In this document: positions 57,373 through 64,000 of the stretch, one piece after another | Layout: the number at the start of each line of letters is the position of its first letter | How positions within the stretch are numbered: the first letter of the stretch is position 1 | NCBI RefSeq assembly: GCF_000687145.1 | Contig: NZ_JMFG01000020.1 | Location: 198,940-262,939 of the forward strand | Length of the DNA stretch: 64,000 nucleotides | Direction of reading: 5' to 3' | From: Thermoanaerobaculum aquaticum | GTDB lineage: Bacteria > Acidobacteriota > Thermoanaerobaculia > Thermoanaerobaculales > Thermoanaerobaculaceae | Translations under genes and position numbers: made by a program | The notes under the pieces: model-generated | Database searches by the model: none | Told to the model about the DNA's origin: nothing | The model's input: the letters and a program-made list of their open reading frames with translations, nothing else

Positions 57373-57720
57373 TCAGCCTAGCACGGCTTGTAAACTCTGG
57401 AGGACCCGCTCCGGGTCCACACCGGCAAGAAAGACCAGCTTGTTTCTCGAGGTCAACCCGGCCTTCAAAACCACGCTGGAAGAAGGGATCCCCAACAGCT
57501 CGGCCAAAAACTCCTGCAGCTGACGGTTGGCTTCCCCGCGTTCGGCAGCAGCGGTGAGGGAAACCTTCAAGCTATCCCCAAGCACCCCCACCACCGACAG
57601 CTTCTTCCCCTTGGGGATCACCTTCACCCGCAAAAGACAACCGGTACCTTGCGGCTGCAGCAAGCCGGGGGGCAGGTTGACCGGGGTTGATGCTTGTGGG
57701 TGCCCAGGCGCTTTACCCAC
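57373..57720 (-). CDS. DUF167/YggU-family protein
   Basis: A 115-residue protein. The DUF167 domain (~29-112) has [11 protein letters not shown], then [17 protein letters not shown] and [19 protein letters not shown], which match the family. An extra ~25-residue N-terminus precedes it. The GTG at 57720 overlaps the lpxA stop in GTGGGTAA, like the exosortase pair. The function is unknown. Confidence 0.8.
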   Translation of the reverse strand: MGKAPGHPQASTPVNLPPGLLQPQGTGCLLRVKVIPKGKKLSVVGVLGDSLKVSLTAAAERGEANRQLQEFLAELLGIPSSSVVLKAGLTSRNKLVFLAGVDPERVLQSLQAVLG

Positions 57721-58510
57721 GGGCCAAGATCACCCCGCGCTGAGAGGAACGGATGAACTCCAGGAGCAAGGCGACATCCGGCTGGTCGCCCAGCTCCGCG
57801 GCAATTTTCGCCACCGCTTCGCTGGTGGTGAGCTTGGGGTTGTGGAGGATGCGCCAGGCTTTTTTGAGCGCTTCCCGCCGCTCCGGCGCAAAGCCCTTCC
57901 GTTCCAGGCCAATGGTGTTGGGGCCAAAGCAGCGGGCGGGGCGCGACCCCACCGTGCGCATGAACGGCAAGCAGTCCTTGGTGGCCACGGTGAAGCCGCC
58001 TAAAAACGCATAGGGACCCACGCGGCAAAACTGGTGCACCGCGGAGAACGCCCCGATGGTGGCGTAATCCCCCACCTCCACGTGCCCGGCCAGGGTGCCA
58101 CCGTTGGCAAAAATCACGTGGTTGCCCACCTGACAGTCGTGGGCCACATGAGCTCCGGCCATAAACAAGCCGTATCCACCAATGCGGGTAACGCCGCCGC
58201 CCTTGGTGGTGCCGCGATGCACCGTCACAAACTCCCGAAACCAGTTTCCCGGACCAATTTCCAGGCGGGTGGGTTCGCCCCTGTAGGACAGGTCCTGAGG
58301 TGGGGCGCCAATGGAGCAATGGGAGGTAAAGCGGTTGCCTTCGGCAATCACCGTGGGCCCTTCCAGCCGGCAAAAGGGCCCCACCACGCAGCCGGATCCC
58401 AACCGCACCTCGCCGTCAATCACCACGTAAGGGCCGATTTCCACGTCATCGGCCAGCTCCGCCCGGGGATCCACCATGGCCGTGGGATGGATGCGCGCCA
58501 TCGCCCTCAC
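57713..58510 (-). CDS. lpxA: UDP-N-acetylglucosamine acyltransferase LpxA
   Basis: A 265-residue left-handed beta-helix enzyme that starts lipid A synthesis. Hexapeptide repeats fill the N-terminal two-thirds. Catalytic His is in [13 protein letters not shown], and substrate-binding residues follow in TVHRGT and [12 protein letters not shown]. The C-terminal helices match LpxA. The start is a GTG at 58510 overlapping the fabZ stop, or an ATG 9 nt on. lpxB is not present. Confidence 0.95.
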   Translation of the reverse strand: MRAMARIHPTAMVDPRAELADDVEIGPYVVIDGEVRLGSGCVVGPFCRLEGPTVIAEGNRFTSHCSIGAPPQDLSYRGEPTRLEIGPGNWFREFVTVHRGTTKGGGVTRIGGYGLFMAGAHVAHDCQVGNHVIFANGGTLAGHVEVGDYATIGAFSAVHQFCRVGPYAFLGGFTVATKDCLPFMRTVGSRPARCFGPNTIGLERKGFAPERREALKKAWRILHNPKLTTSEAVAKIAAELGDQPDVALLLEFIRSSQRGVILARG

Positions 58511-58938
58511 CCCCGATCCACCATGGCCGAGGAAAGCTGCGCCTCCGCCACCACCTCGCCATCCACTTTCGCCACGCCTTCCAACACCGCAAAGCGGCTG
58601 CGCTTTTTCAACACCCGCACCTCAAAAATCACCTGATCCCCGGGCACCACCGGCCGCCGGAAGCGGCAACGATCAATGCCCGTGAAGTAAATGAGCTTTT
58701 GCTGGCGGTCGGGGATGTCCCGGAGCATGAGGACACCGCCCGCCTGGGCCATGGCTTCCACCAGCAAAACCCCAGGAAACACCGGCGCCCCGGGGAAGTG
58801 CCCCTGGAAGAACGGCTCGTTGTAGGTCACGTTTTTCAAGGCAACGATGGAGTCCTCGTTAATTGCCAGCACGCGATCCACCAACAGGAAGGGGTAGCGG
58901 TGCGGCAGAATGTCCATGATGGCCCTAATGTCCAGCAT
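58507..58938 (-). CDS. fabZ: 3-hydroxyacyl-ACP dehydratase FabZ
   Basis: A 143-residue hot-dog-fold dehydratase with [11 protein letters not shown], catalytic His in [16 protein letters not shown] and Glu in EAMAQAGG. It supplies enoyl-ACPs in fatty acid synthesis. The ATG at 58938 overlaps the lpxD 3' end by 14 nt and has GGAGG before it. Confidence 0.96.
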   Translation of the reverse strand: MLDIRAIMDILPHRYPFLLVDRVLAINEDSIVALKNVTYNEPFFQGHFPGAPVFPGVLLVEAMAQAGGVLMLRDIPDRQQKLIYFTGIDRCRFRRPVVPGDQVIFEVRVLKKRSRFAVLEGVAKVDGEVVAEAQLSSAMVDRG

Positions 58939-59953
58939 CCTTCGCCTCCAACCGCGCAAGCCTTGCCTCCAGCTCAGAAAGGCGCTCCAGCAGCTTTTCC
59001 AGCCGGTAAAGCCTGGCTTGCGCCGCCAGCCACTCTCGATGGGGACGCGCCGGCATCCCGGAAACCATCGCCCCGGCGGGGATGTCCTCCATGGCCCCAG
59101 CCTTGGCGGTGATGATGGCGCCATCGCCCACGGTGACGTGCCCGGTGACGCCGGCTTGCCCAGCCAGGATCACCCCTCGCCCCAGCTTGCTGGAGCCGGC
59201 AATACCGGTTTGCGCCACCAACAGGCAGCCCTCACCGATCACCACGTTGTGGCCAATTTGCACCAGGTTGTCCACCTTGGTACCGCGACCAATGCGGGTT
59301 TCCCCCAGGGTGGCGCGATCCACGCACACGTTGGCACCCAGCTCTACATCGTCCTCAATGACCACCCGCCCCACCTGCGGGACCTTGCGGTGAACCCCAC
59401 CCACGGTGGCAAAGCCAAAGCCGTCGGAGCCGATCACCACGCCAGCGTGGAGGATGCAGCGGGCGCCGATCTCGCAGTGGTGCTCCACCACCACCCCCGG
59501 GTGCAGCACGGTTTCCGCCCCAATGCGGGAGTAATCGCCAATCACGCAGTTGGCTCCAATCACCGCCCGGTCGCCCACGGTGACGTGCTCGCCAATCACC
59601 GCCCCAGGGCCCACCGCCACCTCCGCGCCCAGCTGGGCACTGGCCGCCACCACCGCGGTGGGGTGCACTCCGGCGTGCGGCCGCAGCGGCGGGTAGAAAA
59701 GCTCCAGGATTTCCGCCAGAGCCGCGTAAGGCTCAGGGTGCACCAGCAAGGTACGGCCGGGAAAGGGCGAAGGGTCGCGCACCAAAAGCGCTCCCGCCTG
59801 GGAGCGCTGGGCTGCCGCCAGGTACTTGCGGTTGTGATAAAAGGAAAGGTGCTCCGGGCCTGCTTCCTCCAGGGTTTTCACCCCGGCAATGTCCACGTCA
59901 GGGTCGCCGCGGACCTCCCCGCCTACCTTTGCCGCCAGATCGCCGAGCCTCAC
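58925..59953 (-). CDS. lpxD: UDP-3-O-acylglucosamine N-acyltransferase LpxD
   Basis: A 342-residue enzyme with an N-terminal uridine-binding domain (~1-95), a left-handed beta helix, catalytic His in VVEHHCEIG or GHNVVIGEG region, and DGFGFA. A C-terminal coiled-coil tail ([21 protein letters not shown]) ends it. It adds the second acyl chain in lipid A synthesis. The start is a GTG at 59953. Confidence 0.94.
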   Translation of the reverse strand: MRLGDLAAKVGGEVRGDPDVDIAGVKTLEEAGPEHLSFYHNRKYLAAAQRSQAGALLVRDPSPFPGRTLLVHPEPYAALAEILELFYPPLRPHAGVHPTAVVAASAQLGAEVAVGPGAVIGEHVTVGDRAVIGANCVIGDYSRIGAETVLHPGVVVEHHCEIGARCILHAGVVIGSDGFGFATVGGVHRKVPQVGRVVIEDDVELGANVCVDRATLGETRIGRGTKVDNLVQIGHNVVIGEGCLLVAQTGIAGSSKLGRGVILAGQAGVTGHVTVGDGAIITAKAGAMEDIPAGAMVSGMPARPHREWLAAQARLYRLEKLLERLSELEARLARLEAKDAGH

Positions 59954-59976
59954 GAACCGGAAGTCCCCCGGGCCCG

Positions 59977-60495
59977 CTACTTAGCCAGCTTGGTGTTGAA
60001 ACGCCGCAGCACCTCGTCGGTGATGTCCACGGTATCGTCGGCGTACACCAACCCCGCTTGGAACTTGTTGAAGATCAAAAGGAACTTCTTTTCCTTGCCG
60101 ATTTCGTTAATGATCGGCATGATTTGCCTTTCCAGGTTTTGCAGCTCTTTGGCCTTGGCCTCTTCCAGCTCCTGCTGGGCGTCATCCTGAAAGCGCTGGA
60201 GCTCCACCTGCTTGTCTTCGATTTGCTTGCGCAGCTCGGCAATCTTGGCCTCGGACAAGGTCACCGCTTGGGTTTCCAGCTGCCGCCGCAACCCGGCCAG
60301 TTCTTCGTTGAGCTTGCGCCCCTGGGCGACTTTGTCCTCCTGCAGCTTGCGCAACCGGCCCATGGCCTCGCGGCCGGCCGCCGACTCCTCCACCACCCGT
60401 TGCACGTCAATCACCGCCACCGGTGGCGTCGCTTGCTGCGCCCAAGCCGTGCTTGCCACCAGAAACGCCACAGGGAACAACGCTTTGACGTTCAT
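59977..60495 (-). CDS. skp: OmpH/Skp-family periplasmic chaperone
   Basis: A 172-residue protein with a signal peptide ([19 protein letters not shown]), the family opening [10 protein letters not shown] and a long coiled coil (~45-130), then [15 protein letters not shown] and [13 protein letters not shown]. It carries unfolded outer-membrane proteins to BamA. AGGAGG precedes the ATG. First gene of the skp-lpxD-fabZ-lpxA operon. Confidence 0.92.
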   Translation of the reverse strand: MNVKALFPVAFLVASTAWAQQATPPVAVIDVQRVVEESAAGREAMGRLRKLQEDKVAQGRKLNEELAGLRRQLETQAVTLSEAKIAELRKQIEDKQVELQRFQDDAQQELEEAKAKELQNLERQIMPIINEIGKEKKFLLIFNKFQAGLVYADDTVDITDEVLRRFNTKLAK

Positions 60496-60559
60496 GCCGC
60501 CACCTCCTAAGTTTCTTCCCGCCTGGGCGGGAGCGGCATTGTACCATTCTGCTTCCGGC

Positions 60560-60588
60560 TTGCCGGGGCCGGCGGCTCCGGCCACAAT
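60560..60588 (+). promoter_or_regulatory. Candidate promoter of the transketolase-PGI gene
   Basis: TTGCCG (60560-60565) and CACAAT (60583-60588) are 17 nt apart on the plus strand, 15 nt before the ATG. A GGAGGG site follows. Confidence 0.4.
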
Positions 60589-60603
60589 GGCCGCGGAGGG
60601 AGC

Positions 60604-63600
60604 ATGGAGGGTTTTTCCGAAAACGACCGTCTTGCCGTCACAGCACTGCGGGTGCTGGCCATTGACCAGGTGGAAAAAGCCAAATCCGGACACCCCGGGC
60701 TGCCGCTGGGGGCCGCGCCCATGGCTTACGTTTTGTTTTCCCGCTTCCTGCGCTTTGACCCGAAAGCCCCAGGATGGCCCAACCGTGACCGCTTCGTGCT
60801 TTCCGCCGGTCACGGCTCGGCTTTGCTGTACGCGCTCCTGCACCTTTTTGGCTACCCCCTGCCCCTGGAGGAGCTCCAGCGCTTCCGGCAGTGGGGCTCC
60901 AAAACCCCCGGCCACCCCGAGCACGGCCTCACCCCCGGAGTGGAGTGCACCACCGGTCCGCTGGGCCAGGGCCTGGCCATGGCGGTGGGGATGGCGTTAG
61001 CGGAAAGGCACCTGAGCGCCCGTTTCAACCGCGACGGCTTTCCTGTGGTGGACCACCGCACCTTTGTGTTGGCTTCCGACGGCGACCTCATGGAGGGTAT
61101 TTCCCACGAGGCTGCAGCGCTCGCCGGCCATTTGCGCCTGGGTAAGCTGGTGGTGCTGTACGACGACAACCGCATCACCATCGAAGGGCCCACCTCGCTG
61201 GCCTGGTCCGAAAACGTGGAAGCCCGCTTTTCCGCCTACGGCTGGCTCACCCTGGCGGTGGAAGACGGCAACGACCTGGAAGCCCTTGCCGCTGCCCTGG
61301 AGCAGGCCACCTCCCAGGAAGAGCGACCCGTGCTCATCCGAGTGCGCACCCACATTGGCTTTGGCGCCCCCACCAAGCAGGACACCGCCGAGGTGCACGG
61401 GGCTCCCTTAGGCCCCGAAGAGCACCGCGCCACCAGGGAAAACCTGGGCTGGCCCCACCAGGAGCTCTTCTTTGTGCCGGAGGAAATCCGCCAGCACTTT
61501 GCGGAGCTCGCGCGGAAACGTGCGGCTTGCCACCAAAAATGGCAGAGCCTCTGGCAGGAGTACGAGCAGCGCTTCCCGGAGCTGGCCTCTGAGCTTTCCC
61601 GCCGGCTTTCCGGCAAGCTTCCGCCGGGGTGGGATGAGCTTTCGCTTTCGTTCCCACCGGAAAAGCCCCTGGCCGCCAGGGAAGCCTCGGGAAAAACCCT
61701 CAACGCCCTGGCCGCCAAAATCCCCGAGCTTTTGGGCGGCTCTGCCGATCTTGCCCCTTCCAACAACACGCTTTTGGCCGGTGAAAGCGACGTAGCCCCC
61801 GGCGCCTACAGCGGCCGCAACCTGCGCTTTGGCGTGCGGGAGCACGCCATGGCCGCCATGGCCAACGGCCTGGCGCTCCACGGGGGCTTGCGGCCCTACG
61901 TGGCCACGTTTTTGGTGTTTTCTGACTACCTGCGCCCCGCCTTGCGCCTTTCCGCCCTGCAGGAGCTGCCGGTGGTTTACGTCTTCACCCACGATTCCAT
62001 TGGCCTGGGGGAAGACGGCCCCACCCACCAGCCGGTGGAGCACCTCCCCAGCTTGCGGGCCATCCCCAACCTGGAGGTTTGGCGACCGGCCGACGCCCAC
62101 GAAACCGTGGCTTGCTGGCGCCAAGCGCTCCGCCGCACCCACGGCCCCACCGCCCTCATCCTCACCCGGCAAAAGCTGCCGGTGCTGCCGCCGCCTCCTC
62201 CGGGAGCGGTGGAACGGGGGGCGTTTATCCGCGAGGAAGCGGAAGGGGGCGTGCCGCAGGTGGTGCTTTGGGCTTCCGGCTCGGAGGTGCACGTTGCCTT
62301 AGGTGCCCGCAAGCTCTTGCAGGCCCAGGGGGTCCCCACCCGGGCGGTTTCCGCCCCCTGCCTGGAGGTTTTTTCCAGCCAGGACCCGGCCTATCGCAAA
62401 GCGGTGCAAGGTCCCGAAAACGCCCTGCAGGTGGCGGTGGAAGCGGCCCGGGGGGTGAGCTGGCACGCCCTTTTGGGCCCCAACGCTTTGGTGGTTTCTC
62501 AAGAGCGCTTTGGTGCTTCGGCTCCGGGGGACGAGCTCTTCCGCCAATTCGGGTTTACGCCCGAGGCCGTGACCCAGCGGGTCCTGGCGGCCCTGGCCTC
62601 CCGCAGACCCACGCCGCTGGCGCCGGTGGGTGGTTTTGCCGCCGATGCGGCAGCCGAGGCCGCGCGGGAACAACTGCAACGAGAAGCCCTCCCCCGGCTT
62701 TTTGCCCGGGATTGCCGCCTTTGGGGCGAAGCCCACGCGGCCACCGTGGCCCAGCGCCTGGGTTGGCTGGACCTCCCGGCCCGCAGCCGGCACGAGCTGC
62801 CCCAGCTTGCAGTTCTGGTGAACCGCTGGGCCGCAGGGGGCCTGGATACCCTGGTGCTTCTGGGCATGGGGGGTTCCAGCCTGGCCCCGCAGGTGCTTCG
62901 GGAAATGGGCGGCAGCCCCTCCGGGCGCGAGCTTCTGCTGCTGGACACCACCGACCCGGTGCGGGTGAACGGTGCGCTGGAGTCCCTGGACCCGGCAAAA
63001 ACCGCGGTGCTGTCGGTTTCAAAATCCGGCACCACCGTGGAAACCGCCAGTTTGCTGGAAATCTTCTGGGATCGCTGGACGAAAAGCGGCTTGCCCCAGC
63101 CGGGGGCTCACTTTGCCGCCCTCACCGAGCCGCAAACGCCTTTGGCGCAGCTTGGCCGGGAGCGGCAGTTTGCAGCGGTGCTCCCCCACCCGGTGGACGT
63201 AGGCGGGCGGTTTTCCGCCCTTTCGGCGGTGGGGCTCTTGCCGGCCCTGTGGTTGGGCTTGCCCACCGAAGAGCTGCTCCAGCAGGCAGCCAACACCCTT
63301 GCCCCCCACACCCACCACCCCGCCCTGGAGCTGGCCGCCGCCCTCGCCGCCGCCTCCCGCGACGGCTGGGGTCGCCTGGTGCTTTGGCCGGAGGCCCGTT
63401 TCCGGCCTTTTGCCCTGTGGCTGGAGCAGCTGGTGGCGGAGTCCACAGGTAAAGACGGCAAGGGTTTGCTGCCGGTGGCCCCGCCCAGCCCGGTAGGACT
63501 TGACCAGCTTCCCGCCACCCTGCACCTGGGGTTGGGCACGGCCCAGCCGCCTTTTCCGGGGCTTGCCTGGCCGGTGGATGCCCACCGCCTGGGCGAGGCC

Positions 63601-64000
63601 TTTGCCTTTTGGGAGCTCACCACCGCGCTTGTGGGCTGCCTCCTGGGTGTGAACCCCTTCGACGAACCCAACGTGGGGGAAGCCAAGAGGCAAGCGCGGG
63701 CCGCGTTGTCCCAGGGTGTGCCGGAGCTTCCACCCACCCCCCAAGCCGGCCAACGTTTGGCGGGGTTCCTTGAAGCCTGTTCCCGGGAAGAGGCGGTGGT
63801 GTTTTGCGCGTACCTTCCGGAAACCCCGGAAGTGGCTCAGGCCCTGGATGAGCTCACCGCAAGCTGGCAGGAGAAGCTGCAAACCACCGTCAGCTGGACC
63901 TTCGGTCCCCGTTACCTGCACTCCACCGGGCAGCTGCACAAGGGAGGTCCGAAAAAGCTCTTCTGCGTCGTGCTCACCGCCCCCAACCCCGGCGATCTCC
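60604..64000 (+). CDS. Transketolase fused to phosphoglucose isomerase (right end cut off)
   Basis: One open frame of at least 1132 residues runs off the edge. Residues ~1-660 are a full transketolase: [26 protein letters not shown], thiamine diphosphate motif around [12 protein letters not shown] (~158-168), [26 protein letters not shown] and [18 protein letters not shown], ending QRVLAALAS. Residues ~690-1132 are a phosphoglucose isomerase domain: [13 protein letters not shown] (~750), [14 protein letters not shown] (~805), [17 protein letters not shown] (~866), [20 protein letters not shown] and [11 protein letters not shown]. That half resembles the PGI half of bifunctional transaldolase/PGI, but no transaldolase domain is present. 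It would link the two ends of the pentose phosphate pathway. GGAGGG precedes the ATG. Confidence 0.9.
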   Translation, partial: MEGFSENDRLAVTALRVLAIDQVEKAKSGHPGLPLGAAPMAYVLFSRFLRFDPKAPGWPNRDRFVLSAGHGSALLYALLHLFGYPLPLEELQRFRQWGSKTPGHPEHGLTPGVECTTGPLGQGLAMAVGMALAERHLSARFNRDGFPVVDHRTFVLASDGDLMEGISHEAAALAGHLRLGKLVVLYDDNRITIEGPTSLAWSENVEARFSAYGWLTLAVEDGNDLEALAAALEQATSQEERPVLIRVRTHIGFGAPTKQDTAEVHGAPLGPEEHRATRENLGWPHQELFFVPEEIRQHFAELARKRAACHQKWQSLWQEYEQRFPELASELSRRLSGKLPPGWDELSLSFPPEKPLAAREASGKTLNALAAKIPELLGGSADLAPSNNTLLAGESDVAPGAYSGRNLRFGVREHAMAAMANGLALHGGLRPYVATFLVFSDYLRPALRLSALQELPVVYVFTHDSIGLGEDGPTHQPVEHLPSLRAIPNLEVWRPADAHETVACWRQALRRTHGPTALILTRQKLPVLPPPPPGAVERGAFIREEAEGGVPQVVLWASGSEVHVALGARKLLQAQGVPTRAVSAPCLEVFSSQDPAYRKAVQGPENALQVAVEAARGVSWHALLGPNALVVSQERFGASAPGDELFRQFGFTPEAVTQRVLAALASRRPTPLAPVGGFAADAAAEAAREQLQREALPRLFARDCRLWGEAHAATVAQRLGWLDLPARSRHELPQLAVLVNRWAAGGLDTLVLLGMGGSSLAPQVLREMGGSPSGRELLLLDTTDPVRVNGALESLDPAKTAVLSVSKSGTTVETASLLEIFWDRWTKSGLPQPGAHFAALTEPQTPLAQLGRERQFAAVLPHPVDVGGRFSALSAVGLLPALWLGLPTEELLQQAANTLAPHTHHPALELAAALAAASRDGWGRLVLWPEARFRPFALWLEQLVAESTGKDGKGLLPVAPPSPVGLDQLPATLHLGLGTAQPPFPGLAWPVDAHRLGEAFAFWELTTALVGCLLGVNPFDEPNVGEAKRQARAALSQGVPELPPTPQAGQRLAGFLEACSREEAVVFCAYLPETPEVAQALDELTASWQEKLQTTVSWTFGPRYLHSTGQLHKGGPKKLFCVVLTAPNPGDL

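Noticed and set aside
62560-62720. Gene boundary between transketolase and phosphoglucose isomerase
   Set aside because: I found no stop codon, no Shine-Dalgarno sequence and no convincing start in the linker; one frame continues through.

Overview
The window is GC-rich (roughly 63-65% by eye) and almost wholly coding, with many genes overlapping by 4 to 14 nt. The cell is Gram-negative: it has BamA, Skp/OmpH, LpxD-FabZ-LpxA and a LolC/LolD lipoprotein exporter. The mix of exosortase H, an OmcA/MtrC-type multihaem cytochrome, ClpC, a tricorn-type S41 protease, SUF-only Fe-S assembly and NtrC-type regulation would fit an Acidobacteriota member such as Thermoanaerobaculia. That placement is inference from gene content; no rRNA gene is present to test it.

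Layout. 1-2400: the N-terminal part of an OmcA/MtrC-type cytochrome behind a dyad-flanked promoter, an exosortase H gene overlapping a membrane partner, and a palindromic repeat locus. 2420-13980 (minus): lysS, then lolC-lolD-clpC-bamA and a tricorn-type protease. 14065-20540: a purine nucleoside phosphorylase/metallo-hydrolase pair, a hybrid kinase with a CxxCH motif in its sensor, a DUF4097-like protein and an acyl-CoA carboxylase beta subunit. 20825-28643: a CPA2 antiporter, then Rrf2-sufC-sufB-sufD-sufS-sufU-sufT as one operon. 28680-34661 (minus): a second repeat locus, then rsmA-rnj-uppP-ftsK and a small membrane protein. 34717-37682: thioredoxin/hydrolase and K+ channel/FAH-family pairs. 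37789-43430: a third repeat locus, katG, a lipase-like protein with a secreted partner, and tRNA-Cys and tRNA-Gly. 43615-47300: a Cys-rich secreted protein, DUF502, nth, tdk, an MNT/HEPN pair and a ferredoxin. 47379-54898: an NtrB-like kinase divergent from a peptide-type ABC transporter whose operon ends in a sigma-54 response regulator. 54940-60495: htpX, a degenerate HD-GYP protein, yggU and lpxA-fabZ-lpxD-skp. 60604 to the right edge: a long frame joining transketolase to a phosphoglucose isomerase domain.

How the genes fit together. Envelope building dominates: lipid A acylation, outer-membrane protein insertion with its chaperone, lipoprotein release, undecaprenyl phosphate recycling and HtpX quality control. 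Redox handling is the second theme: the multihaem cytochrome, SUF, KatG, thioredoxin, ferredoxin, the possible haem sensor kinase and the Cys-rich protein.

Most unusual observations: (1) the Tkt-Pgi fusion at the right edge; (2) five ~63-nt bipartite palindromic units in three intergenic loci, one trailing into four 20-nt tandem copies; (3) a recurring TAnnnT hexamer 6-9 nt before start codons without a ribosome-binding site, which suggests leaderless transcription and relocates one start; (4) the dyad around the cytochrome promoter; (5) the CxxCH sensor kinase; (6) the internally duplicated Cys-rich protein.
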